The notes beneath the pieces were generated by a model that saw only the letters and a program-made list of their open reading frames with translations, was not told where the DNA came from and ran no database searches. From assembly GCA_902729315.2 (NCBI GenBank), contig LR746264.1, positions 8,773,878-8,837,877 of the forward strand: a stretch of DNA of 64,000 nucleotides, read 5' to 3'. Position numbers and translations under genes: made by a program. The DNA comes from Spirodela intermedia (lineage: Eukaryota > Streptophyta > Magnoliopsida > Alismatales > Araceae). Positions 12,091 to 24,371 of the stretch are shown here, piece after piece. Within the stretch, counting starts at the first letter, position 1; every line of letters begins with the position of its first letter.

Positions 12091-13793
12091 ATGGCGACTC
12101 TAGGACCCTACGATCCTCATCCTCCGGGCGTACCAAATTGGCTGAACAAGGGCGACAATGCCTGGCAGATGACAGCGGCCACACTGGTGGGCCTGCAGAG
12201 CGTGCCGGGTCTCGTCATCCTCTACGGGAGCATCGTGAAGAAGAAGTGGGCGGTGAATTCGGCGTTCATGGCCCTCTACGCCTTCGCCGCCGTCCTCATC
12301 GTCTGGGTCCTCTGCGGGTACCGCATGGCCTTCGGCGAAAGGTTGCTCCCCTTCTGGGGCAAGGCCGGCGTGGCCCTCAGCGAGGACTACCTGGTCCGCC
12401 GGGCAAAGATGCCGGCGAGCCTCCACAAGTACAAGAACAATACCGTGGAGACTCCAATGACGGAGCCCTTCTACCCGATGGCCACGCTCGTCTACTTCGA
12501 GTTTATGTTCGCCGCCATCACCGTCATCCTCCTCGCCGGCTCCCTTCTCGGCCGCATGAACATCAAGGCCTGGATGGCCTTCGCTCCTCTCTGGCTCATC
12601 TTCTCCTACACGGTCGGAGCTTTCAGCCTCTGGGGAGGGGGCTTCCTCTACCACTGGGGGGTCATCGACTACTCCGGCGGCTATGTTATCCACCTCTCCT
12701 CCGGCATCGCTGGGATCACGGCCGCCTACTGGGCAAGCACCGCCCTCCTTCAAGAACGAATTTTGCCTCCCCAACCACAATTGCTAATCCATGGGCTGCC
12801 CTCGATTTACAGGTCGGACCGAGACTGAAGGCCGACAGAGAGAGGTTCTCCCCGAACAACATCTTGCTGATGCTCACCGGAGCGGGGCTGCTGTGGATGG
12901 GCTGGTCGGGGTTTAACGGTGGGGCTCCGTACGCGGCCAACATCGCAGCCTCCATGGCCGTCCTGAACACCAACATCTGCGCCGCCACGAGCCTCCTCGT
13001 GTGGACGTGCCTGGACGTGGCCTTCTTCAAGAAGCCGTCGGTGATCGGAGCCGTTCAAGGAATGATGACGGGACTCGTCTGCATCACTCCCGGCGCAGGT
13101 CCGTTGAATCTCCTCACCACCGAACTTCTCTTTTGAAGAATATTCCGGCATAGAGATGCGACAGAAGACGAGCGGCGGCGGCGGCGGGCGGGCGGGCTTG
13201 CCCGCTTTCATCCTCCGTCGACGGCGGCGCGTATCGTAGTTGTTGTTGAGTCGGGCTTGCGTTGCTCTGCTGCAGGTTTGGTGCACGGGTGGGCCGCCAT
13301 AGTGATGGGGATGCTCTCGGGAAGCATCCCCTGGTTCACGATGATGATCCTGCACAAGAACTTGCCGCTACTGCAGAAGGTGGACGACACGCTCGCGGTG
13401 TTCCACACGCACGCCGTCGCGGGCCTCCTGGGGGGAATCCTCACAGGGTTCTTGGCGCAGCCGGAGCTCTGCAACGTCGTCCTGCCCGTAAGCGGCACGA
13501 GAGGCGTGCTCTACGGGGGAGGTGCATTCCAGCTCCTAAAGCAGCTGGTGGCGGCCGGCTTCGTCATCGGGTGGAACATCGTCGTCACCACGCTCATACT
13601 GCTCGCAATAAGAGTCTTCATCCCTCTGAGGATGCCGGACGAGCAACTGATGATCGGGGACGATGCAGCCCACGGCGAGGAGGCCTATGCCCTCTGGGGC
13701 GACGGCGAGAGGTACGAAACGGTCCGCCATTCCTCCACGTATCCCGCCGACCTGGCGGTCACCGGCGCCAGAGGCCTCACCATTCAGCTCTAG
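12091..13793 (+). CDS. AMT2: Ammonium transporter, AMT2 type
   Basis: Three exons join in phase: 12091-12732, 12813-13098 and 13276-13793 (TAG). They encode 481 residues, the usual AMT2 length. The protein is an Amt/Mep/Rh channel-like permease of the plasma membrane with about eleven membrane helices. Visible hallmarks are [20 protein letters not shown] near the N-terminus, [16 protein letters not shown] (pore aspartate and first conserved histidine), [11 protein letters not shown], and [14 protein letters not shown] (second pore histidine). The tail [18 protein letters not shown] is typical of AMT2, not AMT1. The upstream in-frame GTG at 12082 is not the start; the ATG at 12091 fits the family N-terminus. 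Intron 1 (12733-12812) uses a GC donor. Intron 2 is GT-AG. Exons are very GC-rich. Confidence 0.95.
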
Positions 13794-14700
13794 TCTCTCT
13801 CTCTCTCTGGCGGTCGAACATCTCTGCAGGATAATCTGCTGTCGCCTTCTTTTCAAGTCAAAGCAGGAGCCTTGACTACTCAAAACCTTGCGCTGATGGG
13901 TCCACTGTCGGCCCACCAGCCTACGAGCTTTAGGAGACCTTAATGGTTTCGCCGCCCGTCCATCTGTCCTCCATCAACCGTCTCTTTGGCCCATTAGGCG
14001 TAATGGTCTGTGTAGCCTGACCCGTTGACCACAGCACTTGCATAACGTCTAAGATCTGGACTCGCACAGGTCTTATTGAGACCACGAACTAGCTAGCCAC
14101 GGCCTCTTCTCGGTCAGTCATCCCCACATGTGGGCACCACTTGGGCACAATCGACCTCTAGAAGTAATGAATGTTGACTAGTCATATAAACCTTTTGACT
14201 GTGCGAGGACGATCCGCTTTGGACACTGGGGTCAAAGAGTTTGGGAGGGGTTACGAGCTCCACACAAACAGAATCAATAGTTGACTTTGGGCCGCGACTA
14301 GCCAACCTCGCCGCCATGGGTTCCGTCGTCTCAGTGGGGGTTTACCTGTGGAGCAACACCTCAGCCGTCATCGGCACGGAGGGCAGGCCGGGCCTCGTCG
14401 TCCTCCTCGTCTACACCGACATGGGGAAGAAGTGGCAGTCTACGCCATTGCTGCCGCCACGGTAGACTGCGCGGAGATAACGGCGCTAGAGAGAGAGCTC
14501 AGTGTGTAGAAAATAGTCTAAAAGAGAAAAAAATACCAAATGGATCGAATAAACTTATTTTCCAAGCTGCGTACGTCAATCTCACCCACTTCCTCTTTTC
14601 GTGGTGCTCCAAGAATACCCTCATCCTCCGAAAATAGACACACCCACAAAGCTTACTGCCTCCAGGAGCAAAGAAGGTGAAATGAAGGAGTCACCCCAAA
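13794..14700. other. Intergenic after AMT
   Basis: This is the AMT 3' flank. A short CT run follows the stop codon (13795-13809). A 74-codon frame at 14241-14465 has no recognisable domain. Nothing else is supported. Confidence 0.5.
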
Positions 14701-14709
14701 ACACCTCTT

Positions 14710-14780
14710 GAGAAGGTCTCACCTCTCTCCTTAGCGGGTCCCTCTCTTTTTTCTATCATGGCTGGTTTAGTGAAAAAAGG

Positions 14781-14814
<34 letters not shown>

Positions 14815-14832
14815 GTGGATAGATGGGGGGGG

Positions 14833-14865
<33 letters not shown>

Positions 14866-15016
14866 TCTCACCTCTCTCCTTACCGGTACCTCTCCTTTTC
14901 TATCAAGGTTGGTTTAGCGAAAAAAGGAATAAGGGAGAGAGAAAGAGAGAGTCTCATCTCTCTCCTTACAGGGTCTCTCTCTTTCTCTATCCTTGTTGGT
15001 TTAGCGAAAAAAAGTA
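14710..15016 (+). repeat. Three copies of a ~65-70 bp unit interspersed with GATA and GA microsatellites
   Basis: Related units lie at about 14710-14781, 14866-14928 and 14950-15016. Each has a CTCACCTCTCTCCTTA-like start, a CTCTTTTTCTAT middle and ends in GGTTTAGCGAAAAAAG or a close variant. Between units 1 and 2 lie (GATA)n at 14782-14814, a G run and (GA)n at about 14833-14858. After unit 3 come (CT)n at 15043-15067 and (CTC)n to 15086. This is local, non-coding duplication. Confidence 0.8.
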
Positions 15017-15086
15017 GAAAGGGGGTAAGGAGAGAGGAGAAACTCTCTCTCTCTCTCTCTCTCTCTCCTCCTCCTCCTCCTCCTCT

Positions 15087-16660
15087 CGTACCTCTCATAA
15101 ACCACATGCGGGCTCCACATGCTGTACTTGATCGACATTTTCTACCTTTGACTCAACCGAAAGTATGCAAAAGAGTGAATTTGACAAACTTTTCAAAGAC
15201 ATTCCTTCCTAAGCCCACATAAAAATTTGCATAGCCTATATAATGTAATAACTTAGCTTTTGGTAAAGAGTTGGACATCATATCAATATTATTATCTTCA
15301 TTAAAGGCATTGACATGAAAGAAATTTTCACTTAAAACAAAATTTCGAAGAGCTTTTAGAATTGTGTGTCAATATACTTGATGTCTATTTGCTAACCTGA
15401 AAGGAAACAATATATTCATCATTCATTGTTTATAGTGTCGCATTGTATCTAGTACAATCCTTCAATTAATAAGTACTCAAAGTCAACTTATCTTTTAGGT
15501 GAAACAAAGTCAATTTATTTTCCCTATATTTTTCACATGGCAACTAGAAACATTTAAAGTGTACTGAATATATCTTGCCATTCTTCATCTAATTTTGAAC
15601 TATGCTTAAAACAAAAGTGAAATCTATCTCACTGTTACACCATTAATCAAAAGGGAACTTCAAAATTTTAAAAGACACGTGAAAGTTTGTACACCAACTT
15701 ATTTTTGTCTTATTCAAAATAACCATCCACTTGCAACAAATAGATTACCTCATCTAAATTTATATGCAAAAATTAAGTTATCAAATCATGTTATTATAAT
15801 CATAAGTTCTACATGTTTACCATAATATTCTCACTAGTGATAAAATATCATTTAAATTATATCATTTTTTCTTGCTAAAACTTTTTGCTACTAATCAATC
15901 ATTGTATAGTGGCTCAGTTATAGTCAATTTGTCTTCCTATCTTTGGGAAGTTCAAATCCCAAACTTAAACATGATAAAGGAAAATAAAATAGTAGGGGCA
16001 CTATATCAATGAAATCTTGATATCTTTTAATTTTACTACGTGTATAATGCCATCATTTTGATACTAAGAATCTTATAAATTAGATGTTAATCTACTTTAT
16101 TTTTTTATTTAATTTCACCTAAATCTAGCTTCTAACGTTGTTATGAGCTGGAGCCTTGTATTAAATCTTTTTTAAAATTGATGCTTCATTAATGTCACGT
16201 TTGTACTAAGCCCTATTTATAAGTTCACAATACAAGCTTTATATCATGAGCAAATACAAGCTTCAAACTTAGCAAGAAGTTTAGTCTTCTCAACATCTGG
16301 CATCAAAGTATAAGCTACACAATCCAAAATATGCATTGTCTTACAATACCGAATTTATTTTGGTATCTAGAGTTTCAATACTATACAAGGTAGAGCGTTA
16401 AACCCCTAAGAGAGTTAAAAAATGATGATGAAACTATAATTATGTAATTTTGAAAAATCTTCCAACGTATATTGAGTATAAATATAAAATTAGAAAAGAA
16501 TCATACGCAAACTGAAAAAATATTTTGTTCAAGTTGAGTATGCAAATCTCACGCGCTTCCTCTTTTAATGATGTTATCTAATTAGTCTTTTGTACTCCAA
16601 ATGGGCGCATCTACAAGACCCGCAACCTCCATGAGCAGGGCGAAGTCACATAAGACACTC
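15087..16660. other. AT-rich spacer without recognised genes
   Basis: About 1.6 kb of AT-rich sequence with no long open frame on either strand. The composition resembles old transposon debris, but I could not align any part to a transposon protein motif. The left edge abuts the GA/CT repeat cluster. Confidence 0.5.
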
Positions 16661-16831
16661 AAGAGTAAGTTCCATTTACCACAACCCCCTCCCTCTTTCT
16701 CTCTCTACCACGACCATCTTCTTCTCCTTTTCTATCTTTACTTGTTGGTTGAGAGGCAAAGGAGAAGGTGAACGGAGAAGAGAGAGGAGAGAGAGAGTGG
16801 GGTAGAAGTGGTAGAGATACGATCTTCCTCT

Positions 16832-16866
16832 CTCTATCTCTCTCTCTCTCTCACACACACACACAC
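16832..16866. repeat. (CT)n(CA)n microsatellite
   Basis: A compound dinucleotide tract, CT repeats followed by CA repeats, located downstream of the BAG gene's 3' end. Confidence 0.85.
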
Positions 16867-17163
16867 TCACACGCAGCGGCTGTGACATACTAGTCTGGGC
16901 GTGATGTGACACACTGTTCTTCAGGAAGCCCTCTGTGATCAGAGTCAACAGACCCTCCACAGGCATCCGCCATTAAAAGATCAGAAAACCAGCCAGAATG
17001 AGCAGAAGTGATTTTATTTAATGGAAATCTGTAGCCGCCATCCATCCAAGAATTAGAGTTTTGGTCTTCATGTACAAACATCAAATGTCGTCTCTGAACA
17101 GATCATTGAAAAAGACAGATAACTGACGTTCAATCGCACAGAAGTGGTGTGGGGGAGGGGGTG

Positions 17164-19123
17164 CTAGTCAAAGAGCTCCCAGTCTTGGGTTGTCTCGGCA
17201 GGGGCTGCTCTGGGAGGTGGCGCAGTCAGGCTCCCAAAGCCAGAGTCGAAGGTCTCCCACTGGGTCGCCACCGAGACAGCCTTGCTGCTACTGCTTCTGA
17301 ACGGGCTGGCGTTCCTCACCTTCAGGGCATCGAGTGTGTCCACCAAGCTCTGCACCCGCCGCACCTGGCAACAAATCAGCAAGAGCCCCCTCTCCAAAGT
17401 GAGATAATCGCTTCCTGTCTTGGCTTATTTCTCTTCTCTGAGTTCTATACGCTTAGATTCTAAACACTCAGATCGCAAGTAGGCTATTATGCAAGGAATT
17501 GGAATCAGAAAGATCAAAGGCCTAAAACATTAAGTAAAGGACTAAGCAGTGTACACGGATGCATTCTATGCGTGTCAGATACTCGTTTAATTCTAATAAT
17601 TAAATCGCAAAACTCATATACAATCATAAGAACAACATAAACGATATACATAGATACACGTTAGGAAGATCACTGTTTCTTAAGTGAGAATAGAAAAATC
17701 GAAGAGAGGGGCATTGATTAAAGGAGGAAAATTAATCATCATTCAAGATTATTTTCCCGCGTAATACAAAAATTATGATGAACAAGAGGCTTTGGACACG
17801 ATGTAATCCGATCCCATCAACTTCGGTTCTTCATTTAATCCATGTCCTCTGAGTACTACCGAAATCAACAGATGACCCAGTTTTTTAAGTCAGCCCCGTC
17901 AACTCAGGAGGCGATAGAGAATTTGGCCAACAGGATTCGCCACTGAAGTCATAAATCTAGTTCTTATTGCTAGGAAATAAGAAACAAGATTAAGCACGGA
18001 TTTAGAACAAGAAACATTCGCCTAAGAAACAAATATTCTGACATTTTATTGTTAAGAATAACTTCAGTAGAAATAAGTGAGCATTGGATTTCCCCAAAAA
18101 TATACCCATTATACATCTGATCATATCCAAACTTTGAGAGAACGAAATCTGAATATGGTTGAAACGATTATTTCTCTCGTAGATAAAAAACCTCATACGA
18201 GCGACTTTCGTGCCTAATGATAGAGCAAAAAACGCGGATTTTTTGAGAAAAACTAACGTCAATATGAAAGAGAAATTAAATACGACCTCACTGCGCCTCT
18301 GAACTTTGGCTTCTCCCTCTGCCTCAATGCTGTCCAACTTTAGGAGCTGCCTCATAAGCAGCTCAGGCAAAATCACAAACTCCTTCTCCGCAACTTTCGT
18401 GCCCCCGTGTACTGTTGAAGCTAATCCTGAAACCTACACATTTTATTGAACAACATTGCCCTGAAGCAGTAAGATTCTGCACCCGACGCACTTAATATTA
18501 TTTTGAATAATGAATTGAAAAAATAAAATATGCGGACCTTCTCAGCAAGTTTGTCCACCTCGGCCCTCACACTACAAACATCTTCACAGGCCTTGGAAAT
18601 CCCCTGGTGCTGTTTCACTTCCGCGAGTTTACGTTCCTTGCTCGCGGGATCCTCCATGAGGACGACTTTCGACTGGTTCTTGACACCAGCCATGTGTAAA
18701 TGAGCATCATCATCCTTTTCCTTTCCCCTGAAGAGCAACCTTTGTTCGTGCGGCTCCAATCCAGTTTCCTTGGCAAGAGCTCTCTTTAATTCCCCTTGGA
18801 AAGAGCAAGACGCCGATTTCTATGTCAGTTTCTCTTACATCCACCGCAGGATGATCTCAGTCGACAAGCAAAGCCCCAATTTGACAAGGAGAGAAAGGAA
18901 AGGCTAGAAGATGAGTGATGGAATTACCGAAAGTAGAATGCGCAGGAACATTGACCTCCCGCTGGTAAGACCCGTGCGAGAGCATGATTTTGATCATGGG
19001 GCCAGCAGACTCGATTTCATCTTCTCTCTTCTGAACCAGCATCCCACCGGGCCTCAGCTCCCAGTCGATCTCTTCACCACTCGCAGTCTCTGGTACGCCG
19101 GGCTTCGAGTGTGATCTGCGCAT
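17164..19123 (-). CDS. BAG: BAG family molecular chaperone regulator (ubiquitin-like plus BAG domain)
   Basis: Four minus-strand exons join in phase: 19123-18928, 18794-18538, 18433-18287 and 17364-17164 (TAG). They encode 266 residues. The leader EIDWELRPGGMLVQKR is the signature preceding the ubiquitin-like domain in plant BAG1-4. The ubiquitin-like domain spans about residues 43-112 (IKIMLSHGSYQREVNV ... SKVVLMEDP). The BAG domain spans about 128-215 and should bind the Hsp70 ATPase domain. It includes ELLMRQLLKLDSIEAEGEAK and VRRVQSLVDTLDALKVRN, followed by a Ser/Pro-rich tail ending DWELFD. The start at 19123 is chosen because sequence upstream is low-complexity and not family-like. Introns are all GT-AG. 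Related Arabidopsis proteins act in stress and cell-death control; the exact paralogue is not assigned. Confidence 0.92.
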
Positions 19124-21333
19124 CCTTCGGCAAAAACACCCGCGGTAAGGAGGCAGCAGAGAGGAAGGAGAGAGAAAGAGAGAGAGAGGGAAAGAGAGGG
19201 ACAGTAAGAGAGAGAGGGGTGCTGCCTGAATGCCAAGCAAAGGGCGGCGAGAAGGGACAGAGACGAAGGGGAGGGGAGGGAGGAAAGGGATCCACCGGGA
19301 TGGTAAGCTGTCCGCCGCAGCGGCAGAGCGAGTCTCTTCGGAGGAAAGAAAGGTTTCAATAAAAGCGAGCACCTGCCCGGGCCGCTCACCGCCTCTCAAT
19401 AATACTGCGGCCCATCTGCCCTCTTGTTGGAAGTCAACGGGTTGAGAACGCACGACTGGGACTTTCTAGTCAACGGTCCGTCGATGGAAGAGGCCACGGG
19501 ACATGAGCCCAAGCCGGTGCTTGGTTCTGGGTCCGAGGATGGAGCTGCGGGCTTGACGGGCTGTTTTGATGAACTTTGATCAACCATCGGTTGTTGCGCG
19601 TGATTGCTTTGGTTTGACCAAACTGGAGAGAGAGAGAGGAGAGAAGTGAACTACCATTAAGAATTATTAAATGGGTACGTACCAATAAATTAAATCTCTT
19701 AACTTACAAGGCATGCGAACACGTATCTAGAGAGGAATGAAAACTTGTACTTATTTCGCTTTTTTTTTTCCTTTTTTACTCCGAAACTCATATCAAGGAT
19801 TTTCCTAAAGAAAAAAATTATGATATTATCTAAAATTTACCCAAAATCTGCATCTATTATTTGGAATAAACGCCGGTCGAAGAATAATAAAAAAAAACTA
19901 ATAATCTTCGTCCCATGGATCATATGTCATCATACACAGTGGTTAACCATGTAGGATGTGCCCCGCCAAATGCATGAATTGGACCCAGACGAACAATGTA
20001 GTCCATAGATCACGAGTATGCTATATACATGCCAAGTGAGTCTCATTGAGGCCGCAAAATCTTTTATCATGCCGTATAACAAGGGCTAAATTTGACATCT
20101 TCATTCATTTTATTATTTTATTTCTCACATAAAAATTTAGACCTATACTACACCATTCGATTGTGGTGATATCAAGGCTACTATTTTTCAAGAATATATT
20201 GATAAATGGTTAATGAAGCTACTATTTTTATATCAATCCACCAAGGGCTTTTTTGAAATTTGATGATCCCCGTATGAGCACCGCTAGTCAAAAGTATACA
20301 CAACATTAGCAAAAAATAATAATGGGACCTACATATTCCAGTAACATAATGCAGCGATGGGGCAAGAGCTTTCAGATTTTAGGATTTGACCATGTCTGAG
20401 TTGACCCTAGCAAAATTCTTGATTGTGAGAGTTTTTTTTTTTAATGTCCACTCCATAACCACCTCATTAAGTGCATCTATTTCCAACATATTTGACTAGA
20501 TTGACAAAAAGATCTGAACGAAATATGGGTCCATTGAATCCTACTGAATTTTAGAGAAGGATTTATGTCCTTCCATAATTTATATATATATATATATTTA
20601 TTTAAAATCGTGAGTCATTATGTCCTATTATCCAATGCCTTTTATTCGACCCCAAATTTTCATGAAAACTCGTCATACCACCCCACATCTACCTATGCCT
20701 CTATTTTCTTCCCAAGATTAATTCAACAACATCTCCAATAAAAAAAAATTCTTTTAGAATTTATTTTACCCATTTATGGTGAGAGGAAAACCGGAAAATG
20801 TATGGTACCCAATTTTTTTTTCACTTTCTTGTTTTCTTTTCCGAATGTCCACGGATGTGCTTCCGATGTCGTCACCTCCCACTATCCTTATCCGCACCAG
20901 TATCAGGCGTAAAGTCAAAATAAGAGGAGGAGAGAGAGAGAGAGAGAGAAGCTGAGGCGGGTTACCTCTCACCGAGTCTTAATGACGGAATCTAAAGGGC
21001 AGATGCTGCAGGAGTAAGATACCGTGGCAGGCAGTGGAGCAAGAGTCTAGTCATCACCTTGTGTCCACCAATCACATCCCGACGCGGCCATCCACACACG
21101 CACCACTCGCTCTCTCCTTTATTCGCAAATACGAAATATCGTTAATGGGGAAAAGTTTATGAAACCCCTCAAAATAATTATCACATGTTTTATCATCCCC
21201 AACCATTACCCATTTTTCGTCCCCACTTCTTCGAGGCGCCGAGTCTAAATGTCCCAACCTCGCCCGCCGTCGGCTGTGAAGCTACAGGCATAGAGAGGTT
21301 GGCTGTCTTGCTGACCATCCCTAGTCGTCTTCC
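19124..21333. other. Divergent intergenic region between BAG and ZIP genes
   Basis: A GA-rich stretch at 19160-19220 lies in the probable BAG 5' leader. AT-rich sequence follows, with a (TA)n run at about 20581-20596 and (GA)n at 20929-20950. No protein-like frame was recognised. The region presumably carries both promoters. Confidence 0.55.
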
Positions 21334-22745
21334 ATGGCGTCGTTGGGTTGCAGCCCAGGGGACCTTGAGAGGGAGGCGCTGTGCAGGAACACCTTGGCGG
21401 CGACCCACCTGAAGCTGGTCTCCATCGGCATCATCTTCGTGACGAGCGCCGCCGGCGTCTGCTTGCCGGTCGTCCTCGCCCTGCGCTTCCACGGGAAGTC
21501 CGCCAACGCGAGCGCCCTGCTTCTGATCAAGTGTTTCGCGGCGGGGGTGATCCTCTCCACCTCCCTCGTCCATGTCCTCCCCGACGCCTTCGAAGCCCTC
21601 GCCGACTGCCAGGTCGCCTCACGGCACCCCTGGCGCGATTTCCCCTTCTCCGGGTTCGTCTGCCTCGTGGGCGCGCTGCTCGCGTTGTTCGTGGACGTCG
21701 TAGCTACCTCCCATGCAGCGACGGCGGGGGACGGCAACCCTTACGAGCCCATCGGGGCGGGGGGGCAGGAGAGTGGGAAGCCCAGCGGGGCCCCGGCGGC
21801 GGTAGTGGTGGAGCTGGGATGCCACGGGGGGCACCAGCACGGTGGCGGCTTCGGGGAATCGGAGGCGGACCCGATTGAGGGCGACGCGGAGGAGAGGATG
21901 ACGCGGCTGAAGCAGAGGATGGTTTCCCAGGTTCTCGAGATTGGAATCATCTTCCACTCGGTCATCATCGGCGTGACGATGGGCATGTCACAAAACCAGT
22001 GCACCATCCGCCCCCTCGTGGCGGCGCTGGCCTTCCATCAGATCTTCGAGGGAATGGGTCTCGGTGGCTGCATCGCTCAGGTAAAAGAAACCACCCCTCC
22101 CCCAACATCCCCGCACCACCACCAACACCACAAAAAATCCCTCCTCTCTCTGCAACTTCCCCCCCACTCCGTCCTCCGCCGAAACCTTTGACCCCTTCTC
22201 CCGCTGGGGAAGAACCTCCCCTCCCAGTCCAACCTCCTTTCCAAGCTTTAAACAATGGAATCGGCCCCGCCAAGCAGAGCCCATCTCGACGGCGCCGCCG
22301 CCAATCAAGAACATAGAACACGGACAAGAACCGTCATCCCCAACCCATCCGTCTCAGTGGGTCTCCCTCATGCGGCGTCTTCCTCCACTAACGGTTGTGG
22401 TCGCTGACGAAGCTTGAACGCTACTTGCAGGCTGGATTCGGCCTTGCGACGACGGGCTACATGTGCCTGATGTTCTCAGTGACGACCCCGGCGGGGATAG
22501 TCCTGGGAATGGTGATCTTCCACCTGACGGGCTACGACGACAGCAGCCCCAACGCGCTCATTCTGGAGGGCCTGCTCGGTTCCCTCTCCTCCGGCATCCT
22601 GGTTTACATGGCCCTGGTAGACCTCATCGCCCTAGATTTCTTCCACAACAAATTAATGGCGACGAACTCGTCGCTGCGCAAGGCGTCGTACGTCGTCCTA
22701 GTCCTCGGATCGGCCTCCATGTCCGTCCTCGCCTTGTGGGCCTGA
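21334..22745 (+). CDS. ZIP6: ZIP family metal (zinc) transporter, ZIP6-like
   Basis: Two exons, 21334-22080 and 22431-22745 (TGA), encode 353 residues. The fold is the eight-helix ZIP permease moving Zn2+ or related divalent metals into the cytosol. Diagnostic parts are [36 protein letters not shown], and the helix IV/V metal-site motifs HSVIIG and HQIFEG in [19 protein letters not shown] and [20 protein letters not shown]. The C-terminus [13 protein letters not shown] matches Arabidopsis ZIP6. The cytosolic variable loop (about residues 125-190) is Gly-rich with a short His cluster, [12 protein letters not shown]. The intron (22081-22430) follows the CIAQ codons and is GT-AG. Exon 1 is very GC-rich. 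Confidence 0.94.
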
Positions 22746-22867
22746 GAAACTCCCCTTCCTCCCCCACATTAGATTCAGTTAGAGAGAGAGACCCATTTTG
22801 GGCTTTCCCTTCCTCGGATCGCAGACCACCTTTCAATCATCTCCGTCTTCCAGAAGACAACAACCAG

Positions 22868-22888
22868 ATCTCTCTCTCTCTCTCTCTA

Positions 22889-22934
<46 letters not shown>
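22868..22934. repeat. (TC)n(TA)n microsatellite downstream of ZIP gene
   Basis: TC repeats at 22868-22888 run into about 20 TA repeats at 22893-22934. They lie 120-190 bases after the ZIP stop codon, probably in or just past the 3' UTR. Confidence 0.9.
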
Positions 22935-22940
<6 letters not shown>

Positions 22941-24255
22941 TTTTTATATAATTTGAGTAAAATTATGAGGCGCCCAGCAAGGTTGTCCTCTAAAATGCTT
23001 ACATTGATTCGAGCAAGGTTTATCGGGACTTCAATTTTGGGCCGACTGATATAGTGGGCCGGCTCATTTTTCGCTAGAGCAGCGGTGGGCTGGAGTCCGT
23101 GATTCTGGTGGTTCCAGACCGGGAAATGGGCCGGGCTTCCGGGGTACCAACAACCCAGATAAGTCTAAAGGCAGGGCCACACCCGGGCCCCTTTTCTTTG
23201 GTTCTCTGCCTCAGATTCTCCCCAAATACTAGCGAGGCCCGGCTCATTAACTTACGTTGAATAAGGGTTGATCGCAAGGAATATTTGGGCATGCACGTGT
23301 CAACTCCGATGGCTGATTGAGTTATGACTCTAGCCAAACCCTTTAAATATTTCCAAAATAAAAAATATAGTAATTTCCTTATTTAAATACATGTTGCGGC
23401 GGGAGGGGCGGAGAAGTCAACTCTGCTTGGCGCAACTTACTTCAAATGTGAAGTATTTTAGGTTATTCCTTCAAATTGGAAACGAATGGAAATCCGGGAG
23501 TAATATTATGTCAAGAATAATAATATACTAACATGAATAAGAATATCTACGCAAAATAAAGTTGCCAATAAAGGGTGTGAAAGAGATCTCTACGCTACCT
23601 CCGTCTGGAGATGACCAGACGGAGGACAGAAGCTGAAAGGCGGCGCCGTCGGAGTCGGAAACTCGGATAAAAACAGGGAGGAGATCGCCCGGAGATCGGA
23701 ATCCGGTAGGGCAAGAAAAAGAGGAAACGAAACAAATCAAGGGAAAGAGAAACACAAGATTTCCCCTCGGAAGGCGGCAGAGATCCCCCCAAACTCCGTG
23801 GAGGGGCATTGTTGACGGCTAGGGACTCGCCCACCGCTGCACTGACCCCAGCCTGGCGGCGCTGCGACGGCCCCAAGGGTGGCAAACGTCCGTCCACCGA
23901 CAGCGCCGTCGTAGACGCAAGCAAGAAAGAAGTTCTTGCTGACGGCGGCGCCCAACGGTCCTTCGATACCGCCTCCGGAAGCAACCCGCCGGAACGGAAA
24001 GCGTCATCTTGTGTCCCGTCGTGGGGCGCCAGCTCGTCGGGCGTGCGTTTCCTCCGGCGCTCTCGAGACCCCCAGGGAGATATTTTAAGGGTTGGTTCGT
24101 CGAGGCCCAGACATTTGGCAACGGGTAAGATGTCTTCCTCCTTGACCCACAGAGAGAGGCCTTCCAAATTAAAGCCGTGACCTTTCGTCCCACCCAGTTG
24201 GTCTGCTTTCTAGTCGAGCACGGCTTCCCGAAAGGAGAGAAACCACCGGAGAATT
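22935..24255. other. Intergenic with overlapping long open frames of unknown status
   Basis: An AT-rich part (23,330-23,560) is followed by a GC-rich part. There the minus strand is open for 190 codons (23595-24167) and the plus strand for 123 codons (23809-24180). Neither shows a domain I recognise. Composition (Arg/Ser/Pro-rich, GC-rich) suggests chance open frames or transposon-derived sequence. Confidence 0.4.
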
Positions 24256-24278
24256 GGGGGGGGGGGGGGGGGGGGGGG
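24256..24278 (+). repeat. Run of 23 guanines upstream of the ATL gene
   Basis: An uninterrupted G23 tract ends 93 bases before the ATL start codon. It lies in the promoter or 5' UTR. Such tracts can form G-quadruplexes and are prone to length change and sequencing error. Confidence 0.9.
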
Positions 24279-24371
24279 TTCGGCAGTTGAGCGGTGCTAC
24301 ATCGGCGGCGGCCGGCGCCGGACTAGGCGAGCCAGGCGGTCAGGCGGCCAGTGTATGAATGGTTCCTCTTC

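Noticed and set aside
12138-13136. Long plus and minus frames overlapping the AMT exons
   Set aside because: Arg/Pro/His-rich translations typical of out-of-frame GC-rich codons; the AMT frame with pore histidines explains the region.
15087-16660. Possible retrotransposon in the AT-rich spacer
   Set aside because: No copia or gypsy motif could be read on either strand, unlike the fragment at 33.2 kb.
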